A stretch of 64,000 bases of DNA, taken from assembly GCA_040390025.1 (NCBI GenBank), contig JAZJZD010000014.1:26495-90494 (forward strand). The letters run 5' to 3'. Under the pieces are notes generated by a model. It had not been told where the DNA came from. It did not search any database and worked only from the letters and a program-made list of their open reading frames with translations. Origin of the DNA: JAVHYG01 sp040390025. GTDB taxonomy: Bacteria > Pseudomonadota > Gammaproteobacteria > Diplorickettsiales > Diplorickettsiaceae. This document shows, piece by piece, positions 26,058 to 35,143 of this stretch (positions are counted from its first letter, which is position 1; each line of letters opens with the position of its first letter). The translations under genes and the position numbers were made by a program.

Positions 26058-26512
26058 CGCACTATTGGTTAATGAAATCAGAACCGACTTGTTTTAGCAT
26101 TGATGATCTTGCGAAAAAACCCCAGCAAACAGAACCCTGGGATGGCGTACGTAATTATCAAGCTCGAAATTTTTTGCAAGCGATGAAAAAAAACGATCAG
26201 GCTTTTTTTTATCATTCAAGTTGCCCATCACCTGGAATTATGGGGATCGTAGAAATAAGCAAAATTGCTTATCCGGATAAAACTGCATTTGACCCTTCTG
26301 ATCATCATTATGATCCTAAAAGTAAACCGGATAAACCACAATGGTTTTGTGTTGATGTAAAACTTGTAAAAAAATTTAAGCAACCCATTACTTTAAAAAC
26401 ATTAAAAAAACAGTCCACTCTTGCTGCTATGCGCTTATTACAAAAAGGAAACCGGCTCTCTGTCATGCCGATTACCGCCAAAGAATGGGAAGCTATTTTA
26501 AAGCTCTTGTAG
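26054..26512 (+). CDS. EVE-domain protein (thymocyte nuclear protein 1-like)
   Basis: The 152-residue protein is a complete EVE domain: it starts HYWLMKSEPTCFSIDDL, then has WDGVRNYQARNFL and FFYHSSCPSPGIMGIVEI. EVE domains are PUA-like folds that are thought to bind modified bases in DNA or RNA. It overlaps proS by four bases, so the two are co-translated. Its cellular target is unknown. Confidence 0.9.
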   Translation: MTHYWLMKSEPTCFSIDDLAKKPQQTEPWDGVRNYQARNFLQAMKKNDQAFFYHSSCPSPGIMGIVEISKIAYPDKTAFDPSDHHYDPKSKPDKPQWFCVDVKLVKKFKQPITLKTLKKQSTLAAMRLLQKGNRLSVMPITAKEWEAILKLL

Positions 26513-26639
26513 GATGCAGTCCTATTGAAAAAACCATCAAAACAAAAGATAATTATTTATTAAAGCATAAATAATATATTCCAATTACAAAAATGGATCA
26601 CCCCTCGGGTAGAAATACTGGGGCTTTAAAATATCTAAA

Positions 26640-26734
26640 TATACGCTTCGCGCTTGAGTTTTTGGTAAGGCGCCGCGAAATGGTGAGTTGAACGGCAACA
26701 CAGCCGAAAATTCAAGTGCTGTGCGAAGAGTATA
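26640..26734. repeat. About 90-bp palindromic element (first family), copy 3
   Basis: It runs in the opposite sense to copies 1 and 2: ATACGCTTCGCGCTTGAGTT ... GCCGAAAATTCAAG ... CGAAGAGTATA. It ends 16 bases before radC and must overlie or neighbour the radC promoter and leader. Confidence 0.85.
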
Positions 26735-26749
26735 ACTTATGGAAAAGAA

Positions 26750-27427
26750 ATGATGAGTATTCTAGATTGGCCTAAAACTGAACGTCCCCGTGAAAAATTA
26801 TTGGCCCAAGGTGCGGTTGCCTTATCTGATGCTGAATTATTAGCGATATTAATACGTACTGGGTCCCGAGGAAAAACAGCCTTAGATATCAGCCGCGAAT
26901 TAATTAGCAAGTTTGGTGGTTTACGTCAAATTATTGCAGCCAGCTATGAGCAATTTTCGAAGACTTTGGGTTTAGGCGTTACTAAATACGTCCAGATACA
27001 GGCGGCAAAAGAACTTGCTTCGCGTTACCTAAAGGAGAATATAGAACGTAGTGACGCGATGGAAAGCCCTCAGGACGTACAACGCTATTTAAGTTCAAAA
27101 CTCCGTTCCTATCCCTATGAAGTATTTAGCTGCTTATTTTTAGATAACCGCCATCGATTTATTAGTTTCAAAGAATTATTTCATGGCAGTATCAATGAAG
27201 CAGCTGTCTATCCTCGTGAACTTGTTCGGCAAGTTTACCAAACCAATGCGGCGGCTGTGATTTTAGCCCATAATCACCCCTCTGGCGTAGCTGAGCCTAG
27301 TGAAGCCGATAAACGTATTACCAAAGATATACAGTCAATTTTGTCAGCTATTGACGTACGTGTATTGGATCATATTATTATTGGTGAAGGACAAATGACC
27401 TCTTTTGCAAGTCGAGGCTTATTGTAA
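26750..27427 (+). CDS. radC: RadC family protein (JAMM/MPN domain)
   Basis: The 225-residue protein has an N-terminal helix-hairpin-helix part (DISRELISKFGGLRQI) and a C-terminal JAMM metalloprotease-like domain with the metal motif HNHPSGVAEPSEAD. It is called RadC by tradition; a role in DNA repair is disputed. A GGAAAAG ribosome-binding site lies before a tandem ATG-ATG start. It is followed by rpmB and rpmG, a conserved order. Confidence 0.93.
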   Translation: MMSILDWPKTERPREKLLAQGAVALSDAELLAILIRTGSRGKTALDISRELISKFGGLRQIIAASYEQFSKTLGLGVTKYVQIQAAKELASRYLKENIERSDAMESPQDVQRYLSSKLRSYPYEVFSCLFLDNRHRFISFKELFHGSINEAAVYPRELVRQVYQTNAAAVILAHNHPSGVAEPSEADKRITKDIQSILSAIDVRVLDHIIIGEGQMTSFASRGLL

Positions 27428-27519
27428 ACTGAGAAAAAGAGGCGGGGTTTACTAATAACACCCCTCACAAAATTGATAACTAAACGAGGCTCTATCTCAG
27501 TAAATTCAACTTAAACCTT

Positions 27520-27548
27520 TTGACAGCTTGCCCCATTTTTGGTATAAA
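27520..27548 (+). promoter_or_regulatory. Strong sigma70 promoter of rpmB-rpmG
   Basis: A perfect TTGACA (27520-27525) and TATAAA (27543-27548) are separated by exactly 17 bases, about 80 bases before the rpmB start. This is the best promoter consensus I see in the window. Confidence 0.8.
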
Positions 27549-27628
27549 AGCCCCCTTTGTTTTAAAAGCGCTATGTAAGAGATTAGTTTTTGCGTAGTTT
27601 GCTAAGTGGACCTTTTTTGGAGGCTTAT

Positions 27629-27868
27629 ATGGCCAGAGTCTGTCAAATAACGGGTAAAAACCCAATGGTGGGGCATAATGTATCCCACTCTAATCGAAAA
27701 ACGAAGCGTCGTTTCCTACCTAACCTGCAGACTCATCGCCTCTGGGTAGCCTCTGAAAAGCGCTTTGTAAAATTACGAGTCAGTGCTCACGGCTTACGTA
27801 TTATTGAGAAAAAAGGCATCGAGAAAATCATTTCTGAATTGCGTGATCGCGGCGAAAAATTTAAATAA
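27629..27868 (+). CDS. rpmB: 50S ribosomal protein L28
   Basis: The 79-residue protein matches L28 throughout (MARVCQITGKNPMVGHNVSH; RRFLPNLQTHRLWVASEKRF). The open frame begins further upstream, but the ATG at 27629 is preceded by TGGAGG at a good distance and gives the family N-terminus. rpmG follows 15 bases downstream. Confidence 0.97.
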   Translation: MARVCQITGKNPMVGHNVSHSNRKTKRRFLPNLQTHRLWVASEKRFVKLRVSAHGLRIIEKKGIEKIISELRDRGEKFK

Positions 27869-27883
27869 TACGGAGCAATTATT

Positions 27884-28036
27884 ATGCGTGACAAGATTAA
27901 ATTAAAATCAACAGCCAGTGCTTATTACTACACCACCGATAAAAATAAAAAAGCAAAACCTGAAAAGTTAAAGCTTAAAAAGTACGATCCCATCACTCGT
28001 AAACACGAGCTATTTCAAGAAGATAAAATTAAATAG
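27884..28036 (+). CDS. rpmG: 50S ribosomal protein L33
   Basis: The 50-residue protein is L33: MRDKIKLKSTASAYYYTTDK, then KKYDPITRKHELFQEDKIK. It has no zinc-binding cysteines, so it is the zinc-free form. CGGAGCA upstream serves as the ribosome-binding site. It is co-transcribed with rpmB. Confidence 0.97.
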   Translation: MRDKIKLKSTASAYYYTTDKNKKAKPEKLKLKKYDPITRKHELFQEDKIK

Positions 28037-28107
28037 TACCGCTTCGTAATCTGCTATTTTTAATAAAAAACTACAAATAAAGCACTCGCAGTACTTTGCA
28101 AAATTAA

Positions 28108-28133
28108 CTACCTGCCTAAAACTGCGGTAGCTT
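28108..28133 (+). terminator. Weak hairpin downstream of rpmG
   Basis: CTACC (28108-28112) pairs with GGTAG (28126-28130), with a GC extension inside, followed by CTTT. The U-run is short, so a terminator role is uncertain. Confidence 0.3.
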
Positions 28134-28238
28134 TAATACTTCAAATATTGATCGTGGTATAGTTCCGCACATGAACTCTAAGTTTTAGTACTGCTGTTAG
28201 AATTCATAACCTAAACTCCTTTTATTTTTTAGGGAATA

Positions 28239-29300
28239 TTAATCCTCGAGACTTAGTAAGTCTTGATCGGATAAACCTGTTATTTCCTTAATAAGTTCGG
28301 GGCTAAGCCTTTTAGCTAACATTTTTTTAGCAATAACTAAATCTTCCTTTCTACGCCCTTGCTGAAGGCCTTGCTGAAGGCCTTGCTGAAGGCCNNNNNN
28401 NNNNNNNNNNNNNNNNNNNNNNNNNNNNNNNNNNNNNNNNNNNNNNNNNNNNNNNNNNNNNNNNNNNNNNNNNNNNNNNNNNNNNNNNNNNNNNCCTTGC
28501 TGAAGGCCTTGCTGAAGGCCTTGCTGAAGGCCCTGCTGAAGGCCTTCTTGTTTTAATTGTTGAGCTAGCGTCATAATATCTCCATGGTAGTTTGGTAGCG
28601 CTTCGGCTAAGGTAGAGTAAAACCCCTTAAAATCCTTAGATTCGCCCTCTTGACTTATATAATACAACAAACTTTGGAACTGTTCATGCGTTAAGAGCTT
28701 CTTAGCTATCTGTAGAACAATATCTTTTATAAATTCTAACGCATCTTTTCGATGGATGTTCTTTTGAACAAGCTCTAAAATAGCTATGCCCTTGTGCTTG
28801 CGTAACTCATCATCGGGAATGATAGTGATATCAATAAGAGGACAGGGTTTTAAAAATATTTCTTGAGCCAATTCTTTATTTTCAAAGCAATCTAGGATAT
28901 TTGTTGTAAAGGGATATGGGCTTTTTTTACCTCGATAGAAAAGCAAGGGGACAACTATAGGTAAGTTTTTATTACCTTGAGCTAAATGCTGCTTCATAAT
29001 TGCTATTTGATAACGCAATAGCTTAAAGGGCGTCAGTTTGTTAGGAGTCGTTTCGTGTTCGATAAGCGTATAAATATATCCTTCTGCTCCTGCTATTTTG
29101 ACAGAATAGAGGATATCCGAAAAATGGTGTTTCAAATCTTTTTCAACAAATGAACCGGGCTTAAAGCTTAGCGCAGAAAAATCGCATTGTTTTTTTATAT
29201 TATCTGGTAAATAAATTTCTAAAAACGCTTTTGCTTTATTTATATCAGCTAGGAAATTACGAAATAATCGGTCGTGGGGATCATGTATTTGGATCGTCAC
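28239..29300 (-). CDS. Rpn/YhgA-type PD-(D/E)XK nuclease-like protein with glutamine-rich repeat (contains assembly gap)
   Basis: Rpn proteins are nucleases that promote recombination and resemble transposases. The N-terminal domain (about 1-240) matches the YhgA-like family: HDPHDRLFRNFLADINKAKA, FKPGSFVEKDLKHHFSDILY, YIYTLIEHETTP and LPIVVPLLFYRGK. The usual active-site pattern D ... E-x-Q is seen as D62 ... E81-x-E83, with glutamate where family members usually have glutamine. A GLQQ tandem repeat precedes a 40-residue tail (KKMLAKRLSPELIKEITGLS). The repeat holds 100 N, so the real length is unknown. The frame is open on both sides, consistent with a gap that is a multiple of three or with luck. 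Confidence 0.8.
   Translation of the reverse strand: MTIQIHDPHDRLFRNFLADINKAKAFLEIYLPDNIKKQCDFSALSFKPGSFVEKDLKHHFSDILYSVKIAGAEGYIYTLIEHETTPNKLTPFKLLRYQIAIMKQHLAQGNKNLPIVVPLLFYRGKKSPYPFTTNILDCFENKELAQEIFLKPCPLIDITIIPDDELRKHKGIAILELVQKNIHRKDALEFIKDIVLQIAKKLLTHEQFQSLLYYISQEGESKDFKGFYSTLAEALPNYHGDIMTLAQQLKQEGLQQGLQQGLQQGLQQXXXXXXXXXXXXXXXXXXXXXXXXXXXXXXXXXXGLQQGLQQGLQQGRRKEDLVIAKKMLAKRLSPELIKEITGLSDQDLLSLED
28357..28544 (-). repeat. 12-bp tandem repeat (CCTTGCTGAAGG) encoding GLQQ
   Basis: Three full units are visible left of the gap and about four right of it, the last with one substitution. The unit length is a multiple of three, so copy changes keep the reading frame. Confidence 0.9.
28395..28494. 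other. Assembly gap (100 N)
   Basis: Exactly 100 undetermined bases interrupt the 12-bp tandem repeat. The round number suggests a placeholder of unknown true length. Confidence 0.99.
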
Positions 29301-29561
29301 TTTTTATTTCTCTTGTTTGATTTAGGTAAAGTGAATCTTAACTTAATATTTCCTCTACGCTGAAAATAATCGTGAATTTTTATCTACAACGGTTTTGTTA
29401 TCAAGTTTATTAAATAATCATTCAATAAATAATAAAATTTAAAAAAACTATAAGTAACTAATCTATTAATTTATTTTTTTAATTATTAAAAGTAAAATAT
29501 TGAATTTATAAAGACTTAATGTTTTAATAAAATTCTATATTTAAATAAACAAGGATTAATA

Positions 29562-30770
29562 ATGAGTACATTATTTGTTTCGCATAGTGTGGGTGACAGT
29601 GCAGCGCTTATTGCTACGGCTAAATCTTTTATTAAAAAAAATTCTGAACATAAGATTATAGTCTTAGCTATCGGCAATGCAGCTGAAAAAAAATGGAATG
29701 AAGCGCTTTTATCGAATGCTGAACTTAAAAATTCAGTATTTATTAAAACACTCGATTCTTCGCTAAAAAATAAAGCAGAAACAACAAGCTTAGAAGCGGA
29801 TGAATTTAAAACATTTCAAACAGCGGTACTTGATCCAATTATTCAAGAAGAAAAAATAGAAAATGTGCTCATTGGTACGCCTTCGCAAAATAAAGCGGGT
29901 CTCGCTTTTCAAATTGCAGAATACTTAAGCCATCACTTTAAGAATGATCATCTCTTTATTTATAATGATTATTTATTTAAAGAAAATGACCACTGTTATT
30001 GGGAAACTCTGGAGAGAACTAAAAAATGGTCGCAGAATGTTACCCACCTGGTACCTTTACCCAAAACTCGAAAAGTAATACATGCCATAAACCCTTCTTT
30101 ACAAGTGGAAGTTGTAGGTCATCCAAGTATCGATACTTCTTTGTCAAGAGGGGAAGTTAACAAGGCTCATGTGCAAGAAAGTTTAGCAATTAAAGGGTCA
30201 CAGTCGCTTTTATTTATTTCTGGAAGTAAAGACCTTGCTAAAGATAAAGCATTATTAGAAGCACTTTTTCAAGCATTAGAAAAAGATCCTAATCCTGAGT
30301 TAGAACTACGTTTAGGTGTTCATCCAGGTATTACTGATCCAAATAATTATATTACTGGGATATTAAACTTAATTGCCCAGTTTCCCAGCATAAACCAACA
30401 TATAAAATTATTTGTTAAACCTAGTTTAATAACTCAATTGTCGTTAACACATAGTAACGAAAAATATATACTTTCCAGCTTGTTTAATAGTGATGACGTT
30501 GCCCACATAGCAGATGGTGTAGCTTCGACACCACCCTCTACTCTTTTCACAGTGGCTGCTTTGCAAGGAAAACCGGCTTATTATCATGAAGCCGATAAAC
30601 GTTCTTATCTACCCTCCACTAGCTTTTTGTCAGGAAGAGATGAATTACCTTTATTTTTTACCACCATGCAAAAAAATCGGGTTCGGCAACCTATGTCTCA
30701 AACTGAACTCGGTTTAAGTGAAAAACCTTTTAGTGAACAAATGGCTGAGCAGTTTACATTTAAAAACTAA
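29562..30770 (+). CDS. Putative GT-B-fold (glycosyltransferase-like) protein
   Basis: The 402-residue soluble protein has two Rossmann-like halves. The N-terminal half (about 1-190) includes IIVLAIGNAAEKKW and ENVLIGTPSQNKAGLAFQIA. The second half has VEVVGHPSID, SLLFISGSKDL and ELRLGVHPGITDP, which resemble the VTGHP and HP motifs of capsule- or CDP-glycerol-type glycosyltransferases. No signal peptide is present. A substrate cannot be given and the fold call is from motif pattern only. The 261-base upstream region is very AT-rich with no other gene. Confidence 0.55.
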   Translation: MSTLFVSHSVGDSAALIATAKSFIKKNSEHKIIVLAIGNAAEKKWNEALLSNAELKNSVFIKTLDSSLKNKAETTSLEADEFKTFQTAVLDPIIQEEKIENVLIGTPSQNKAGLAFQIAEYLSHHFKNDHLFIYNDYLFKENDHCYWETLERTKKWSQNVTHLVPLPKTRKVIHAINPSLQVEVVGHPSIDTSLSRGEVNKAHVQESLAIKGSQSLLFISGSKDLAKDKALLEALFQALEKDPNPELELRLGVHPGITDPNNYITGILNLIAQFPSINQHIKLFVKPSLITQLSLTHSNEKYILSSLFNSDDVAHIADGVASTPPSTLFTVAALQGKPAYYHEADKRSYLPSTSFLSGRDELPLFFTTMQKNRVRQPMSQTELGLSEKPFSEQMAEQFTFKN

Positions 30771-30803
30771 CAGTCAATAATTTCTCTTATTAAAAAGTAA
30801 ATG

Positions 30804-30868
30804 AGCGTGGCAATCCAGTTTATGGTATTTCCTGGATTTCTGCGCGCGCTTCGTGCTCGCAATGACGA
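30804..30868. repeat. Short dispersed-repeat-like palindrome
   Basis: The segment contains AATCCAG ... CTGGATTT and ends GCTCGCAATGACG, a wording typical of dispersed repeats in intracellular proteobacteria (CGTCATTGCGAGC on the other strand). It lies between convergent genes. Only one copy was seen here. Confidence 0.45.
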
Positions 30869-30879
30869 TTAGCGAATCA

Positions 30880-32391
30880 TTAATTAGTTTCCGGCCGCAT
30901 TAAAGGAAACAAAATAACATCACGAATTGAAAGCGAATCTGTAAATAACATTGTTAAACGATCTATACCAATACCTTCTCCAGCCGTAGGCGGTAACCCA
31001 TATTCTAAAGCCATTATATAATCTTCATCATAGGGCATTGCTTCCAGATCACCTTGTGCTTTTGCTAAACTTTGTTCCTTAAAGCGGTTAGCTTGATCTT
31101 CCGGATCATTTAACTCAGAAAATCCATTCGCTAATTCACGTCCACCGATATAGAGTTCAAATCTATCTGCCAATTCAGGATTTTTATCATTCCGACGTGC
31201 TAAAGGCGAAACGGCAATTGGATAATCTGTAATAAAAGTAGGTTCTTTCAATTTTTGTTCTACTGTCTCTTCAAAAATCGCAAATTGTAATTTTCCAATC
31301 GAATCATTTACTGGAATCTTTAATTCTTCGGCAATTTTTTTAATTGAATTAAGTTCTAATAAATCTTTCAAATTCCACTGTGGATTAAATTCAAGGATCG
31401 CATCTAACACACTTAAACGCCTAAATGGTTTAGAAAAATCGTAAATTTCACCTTGATAGTTTAACTCCGTACACCCTAAAATATTTTCAGCGAGTTCACG
31501 AAACATACTTTCTGTTAAATCCATCAGATCGCGGTAATCTGCATAAGCTTGATAAAACTCAAGCATAGTAAACTCTGGATTATGGCGTGTCGAAATACCT
31601 TCATTACGAAAATTACGATTAATTTCGTAAACCTTTTCAATTCCACCAACCACTAAGCGCTTCAAATGTAATTCAGGCGCAACGCGTAGAAATAATTCCA
31701 TATCCAAAGCATTATGATGCGTTGCAAAGGGTCGTGCTAAAGCACCTCCTGGTAATAAATGCATCATTGGCGTTTCAACTTCGACATAGCCTTCTTTGTT
31801 CAAAAACTGCCGAATACCATTAATTAATTGAGAGCGAATGTGAAACGTTTTTCGAGTTTTTTCGCTGGTGATAAGATCAAGATAGCGTTGTCGATAGCGT
31901 TGTTCTTTATCTGATTCAGAAAGACCATGAAATTTATCCGGCATTGGTCTTAATGACTTACAGAGTAAAACGATCGTTTCTGCTTTGATAGATAGCTCAT
32001 TAGTTTTAGTTCTAAATAACATGCCTTCTATACCGACAATATCACCTAGATCTAAACCCTTTACTATCTCATCAAATACCCCAGCGGACAGATTATCCTT
32101 CTTGATATAAACCTGTATCTTTCCCGTCATATCCTGGATATCGATAAATATAGTTTTACCCATATCTCGTTTTAACATAATCCTGCCAGCCATCTTCACA
32201 CGCTGATTTTTTTGAAGTAAAGCTTCTGCATCATCCTTACCATACTCGTTGAGTATTTCAGCTGCTAAACTATCACGGCGAAAATCATTAGGATAAGCAT
32301 TTCCTTTTTCACGCATTTCAGCGAGTTTTGCTTTTCGTTGTTCCAATAAATCATCGGAACTATTATTAAACGTTACGTTTTCTTTTATCAT
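30880..32391 (-). CDS. lysS: Lysine--tRNA ligase (class II)
   Basis: This enzyme charges tRNA-Lys. The 503-residue protein has an N-terminal OB-fold anticodon domain (VKMAGRIMLKRDMGKTIFID). The class II catalytic core has motif 2 FRNEGISTRHNPEFTMLEFY and motif 3 GIGIDRLTMLFT. It follows prfB by about 110 bases, the order found in E. coli and many relatives. Confidence 0.97.
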   Translation of the reverse strand: MIKENVTFNNSSDDLLEQRKAKLAEMREKGNAYPNDFRRDSLAAEILNEYGKDDAEALLQKNQRVKMAGRIMLKRDMGKTIFIDIQDMTGKIQVYIKKDNLSAGVFDEIVKGLDLGDIVGIEGMLFRTKTNELSIKAETIVLLCKSLRPMPDKFHGLSESDKEQRYRQRYLDLITSEKTRKTFHIRSQLINGIRQFLNKEGYVEVETPMMHLLPGGALARPFATHHNALDMELFLRVAPELHLKRLVVGGIEKVYEINRNFRNEGISTRHNPEFTMLEFYQAYADYRDLMDLTESMFRELAENILGCTELNYQGEIYDFSKPFRRLSVLDAILEFNPQWNLKDLLELNSIKKIAEELKIPVNDSIGKLQFAIFEETVEQKLKEPTFITDYPIAVSPLARRNDKNPELADRFELYIGGRELANGFSELNDPEDQANRFKEQSLAKAQGDLEAMPYDEDYIMALEYGLPPTAGEGIGIDRLTMLFTDSLSIRDVILFPLMRPETN

Positions 32392-32500
32392 TTTAATTTG
32401 TCACTTAATAAGTGTGGAAGAAATAATAAATACAAGCGTTTCATGATAAAATTTTTTGTATAAGAGTCTTTTGTCTATTCGCTAACTAAACGCTTAACTA

Positions 32501-33599
32501 TTATAATCCTGCTTTTAAACTTGCTTCTAAAAATAAATCAATCTTACCATCTAAAACAGCTTGGGTATTTCCAGTTTCAACACCGGTACGTAGATCTTTA
32601 ACTCTGGCATCATCGAGTACATAGCTACGTATTTGACTTCCCCAACCAATATCCCGTTTCAGTGATTCTTGTGATTGTTTTTCTGCTTCGCGCTTACGCT
32701 GTTCTAATTCGTACAATTTTGCTCGCAATTGTTTCATAGCTTGATCACGGTTTTTATGTTGTGAACGGTCGCTTTGCGACTGTACCACAACATTCGTGGG
32801 AATATGGGTAATCCGCACGGCAGAATCAGTACGATTAACGTGCTGTCCCCCTGCACCACTCGCACGATACGTATCAATACGTAAATCAGCCGGATTAATT
32901 TGAATATCAATGGTATCATCGACTTCTGGAGAAACAAATACAGAAGCAAAAGAAGTATGGCGTCGTTTATTGGCATCAAAGGGTGAAAGACGAACTAAAC
33001 GATGCACGCCTGTTTCAGTACGTAACCAACCATAGGCATACTCCCCTTCAAACTTAACGGTTGCGCCTTTTATGCCCGCTACTTCGCCTGGTGATATTTC
33101 TATAACATCCACTTTAAACTTCTTATGCTCTCCCCATCGTAAATACAGACGCAATAGCATCTCAGCCCAATCTTGCGCTTCTGTTCCACCTGAACCTGAT
33201 TGTATTTCTAAATAAGCTGAATGGCTATCTAACTCTCGAGGGAACATGCGCCTAAACTCTAATGCTTCAAGTCGCGATTCAATTTCTTTTAAATCTTGGG
33301 TAATCGTATCTAAAATATCAGCCGCTTCTTCACTGATGGCTAAATCAAGTAATTCGGCGGTATCGGATAATGCATGTTCTAAATACTGAAAGGTATCAAT
33401 GAGTTGCTGGAGTTGGGCACGTTCCTTGCCTAAGGTTTGCGCTTTTTCCTGATTATCCCAAACAGTTGGATTTTGTAATTCCTGCTCTAACTCTTGGAGT
33501 CGTTCAAGCTTGGTGGGATAGTCAAAGGTACCTCCGTAACTCGATACTTCGACTTTCTAATTCTTTTATTTTTTGAGTAATAGGCGCAGTTTCAAACAT
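32501..33599 (-). CDS. prfB: Peptide chain release factor 2, with programmed +1 frameshift
   Basis: RF2 releases peptides at UGA and UAA. The start is the ATG at 33599. Twenty-five codons (MFETAPITQKIKELESRSIE, then LRRYL) lead to CTT-TGA-C. A +1 shift at 33524 continues in the frame 33523-32501 for 340 more codons, giving 365 residues like E. coli RF2. The GGQ loop is present (YRASGAGGQHVNRTDSA) and the stop-recognition domain precedes it. Annotation tools that ignore the shift would start the gene at an internal ATG (33247) and lose a third of it. The frameshift autoregulates RF2 level. Confidence 0.96.
33521..33535 (-). promoter_or_regulatory. RF2 programmed frameshift site
   Basis: The minus strand reads GGAGGTACCTTTGAC: an internal Shine-Dalgarno-like GGAGG, three spacer bases, then CTT and the in-frame TGA stop followed by C. 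This is the classic layout that lets the ribosome slip by +1 when RF2 is scarce. Confidence 0.95.
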
Positions 33600-33602
33600 T
33601 AT

Positions 33603-33869
33603 CTAATAGTGAATTCGATTTAATAAGGTCAATAAAACACTTAAAATGCTTATAGATACAGCTATCATACTGCCTAAACGAATCGTTAAATCCTTTTTGA
33701 GAACTTCGATATCTCTTTTTAATTCCCAGATATCGCGTTTTGTTGCCAAGTTATTTTCAATAACATCCTTTAAAGCCTCAGCTTGAATTTCCGCTGCCTT
33801 TTCTGAAATACCAGCCTCTTTAAGCTTTTTAGCATATTGGAGCGTATCAAAAGTGATTGTACGAGCCAT
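33603..33869 (-). CDS. Small coiled-coil membrane protein (DUF1640-like)
   Basis: The 88-residue protein starts MARTITFDTLQYAKKLKEAG. It has a coiled-coil middle (KRDIWELKRDIEVLKKDLTI) and one C-terminal transmembrane helix (MIAVSISILSVLLTLL). This layout matches the DUF1640/CCDC90-like small proteins common in Legionellales and Rickettsiales. The ATG at 33869 has an AGGTG ribosome-binding site; a GTG nine bases upstream is less likely. The gene is three bases upstream of prfB. Function unknown. Confidence 0.8.
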   Translation of the reverse strand: MARTITFDTLQYAKKLKEAGISEKAAEIQAEALKDVIENNLATKRDIWELKRDIEVLKKDLTIRLGSMIAVSISILSVLLTLLNRIHY

Positions 33870-33893
33870 AATAAACACCTAAAAATTATTATT

Positions 33894-35075
33894 TTAACTT
33901 AGCTTTTTCTGTGTTGAAAACCCTGCCACACTTGCAGCAAATTTTCGTAGTGCAATAATCCCTGTTGCTTCTGCCTGCTTACACCATTCCTGTAAGGCTT
34001 CTAATAATTCACGTTGTGTTGCCGTAGTACGGCTCCAAATAGCTTGTAACTTAAGCCGATATTGATAAACCAATGCCAACATATGATGCTTATCGATCGC
34101 ATCGGCAAGCTGCCGTTTACCTTCTTCATTCAACAAAGATTCGGTACGAATAAGCGAAACTTTAACGCGTTTTAATAAGGCTTTACTCATTATCGTATTC
34201 GCTTTTTCTGTTTCTTCTTCTAAAACAGGTAATAGCACTTCTTTACTATAGCGCGCCATCACTTGAAAACGATTGGTTATAATAGCCGTCAACGTATCAA
34301 TATCGGCGTGTAATTTACCCGGTGTTTCTGCAAGTTTAGGTGGGACACGCTTAATCCTAGCAAGTTTTAAAAATTGAAGTAGGCGGATATAAATCCATCC
34401 TAAATCAAACTCCCAACGCTTAACGGAAAATTTAGCCGAGGTTGGATAGGTATGATGATTGTTATGTAGCTCTTCACCACCAATGAAAGCGCCAAACGGA
34501 ATAATGTTACGCGCGGCATCGGGGCACTCAAAATTACGATAACCCCAATAATGACCTATACCATTGACAACGCCCGCCGCAAACAGCGGAATCCATAGCA
34601 TCTGTAACGCCCAAATCGTAACACCCGGTATACCAAACAACACCACATCGATAATAAACATCAGCGTAATACCTAAGACACTATGCTTAGTATAGATATT
34701 ACGTTCCATCCAATCATCGGGTGTCCCTTGCCCGTAGCGCTCCATCGTATCGACAGTTTTAGCCTCTTTGTAAAGTTCAGCACCTTCAAAAAATACTTTT
34801 CTTATCCCTTTTATTTGGGGACTGTGCGGATCATCAACTGTTTCACATTTAGCATGATGCTTACGGTGAATAGAGACCCATTGTTTCGTTTCCATACCCG
34901 TCGTTAACCAGAGCCAAAAACGAAAAAAATGACTAATCGCGGGATGAAGCTCCAACGAGCGATGTGCTTGCGAGCGATGCAGATAGACTGTCACACCAAT
35001 AATTGTGATGTGTGTGAGGACTAATAATGCTATGACATAGCCCCAAAATGATAAATTTAATAAACCGAATAACAT
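33894..35075 (-). CDS. Acyl-CoA desaturase-type fatty acid desaturase
   Basis: This is a membrane di-iron enzyme that introduces a double bond, probably delta-9, into acyl chains. It has 393 residues. The three histidine boxes of the stearoyl-CoA desaturase class are present: HRSQAHRS (about 32-39), HRKHHAKC (about 69-76) and HNNHHTYP (about 200-207). Four hydrophobic helices frame them. A helical C-terminal extension of about 150 residues follows, longer than in the simplest bacterial forms. It probably acts in membrane fluidity control. Confidence 0.9.
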   Translation of the reverse strand: MLFGLLNLSFWGYVIALLVLTHITIIGVTVYLHRSQAHRSLELHPAISHFFRFWLWLTTGMETKQWVSIHRKHHAKCETVDDPHSPQIKGIRKVFFEGAELYKEAKTVDTMERYGQGTPDDWMERNIYTKHSVLGITLMFIIDVVLFGIPGVTIWALQMLWIPLFAAGVVNGIGHYWGYRNFECPDAARNIIPFGAFIGGEELHNNHHTYPTSAKFSVKRWEFDLGWIYIRLLQFLKLARIKRVPPKLAETPGKLHADIDTLTAIITNRFQVMARYSKEVLLPVLEEETEKANTIMSKALLKRVKVSLIRTESLLNEEGKRQLADAIDKHHMLALVYQYRLKLQAIWSRTTATQRELLEALQEWCKQAEATGIIALRKFAASVAGFSTQKKLS

Positions 35076-35143
35076 GCCGGTACCTCTTTATATTTTTACT
35101 TCTAGAATATAGAAGATAATAATTTAGTTTCTATAAAATAATT

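Noticed and set aside
28359..28556. Plus-strand open frame across the 12-bp repeat and the N gap
   Set aside because: It is the antisense reading of the repeat and has no protein character.
33247..33247. Internal ATG as start of prfB
   Set aside because: It would remove the N-terminal third of RF2; the frameshift site upstream explains the break.
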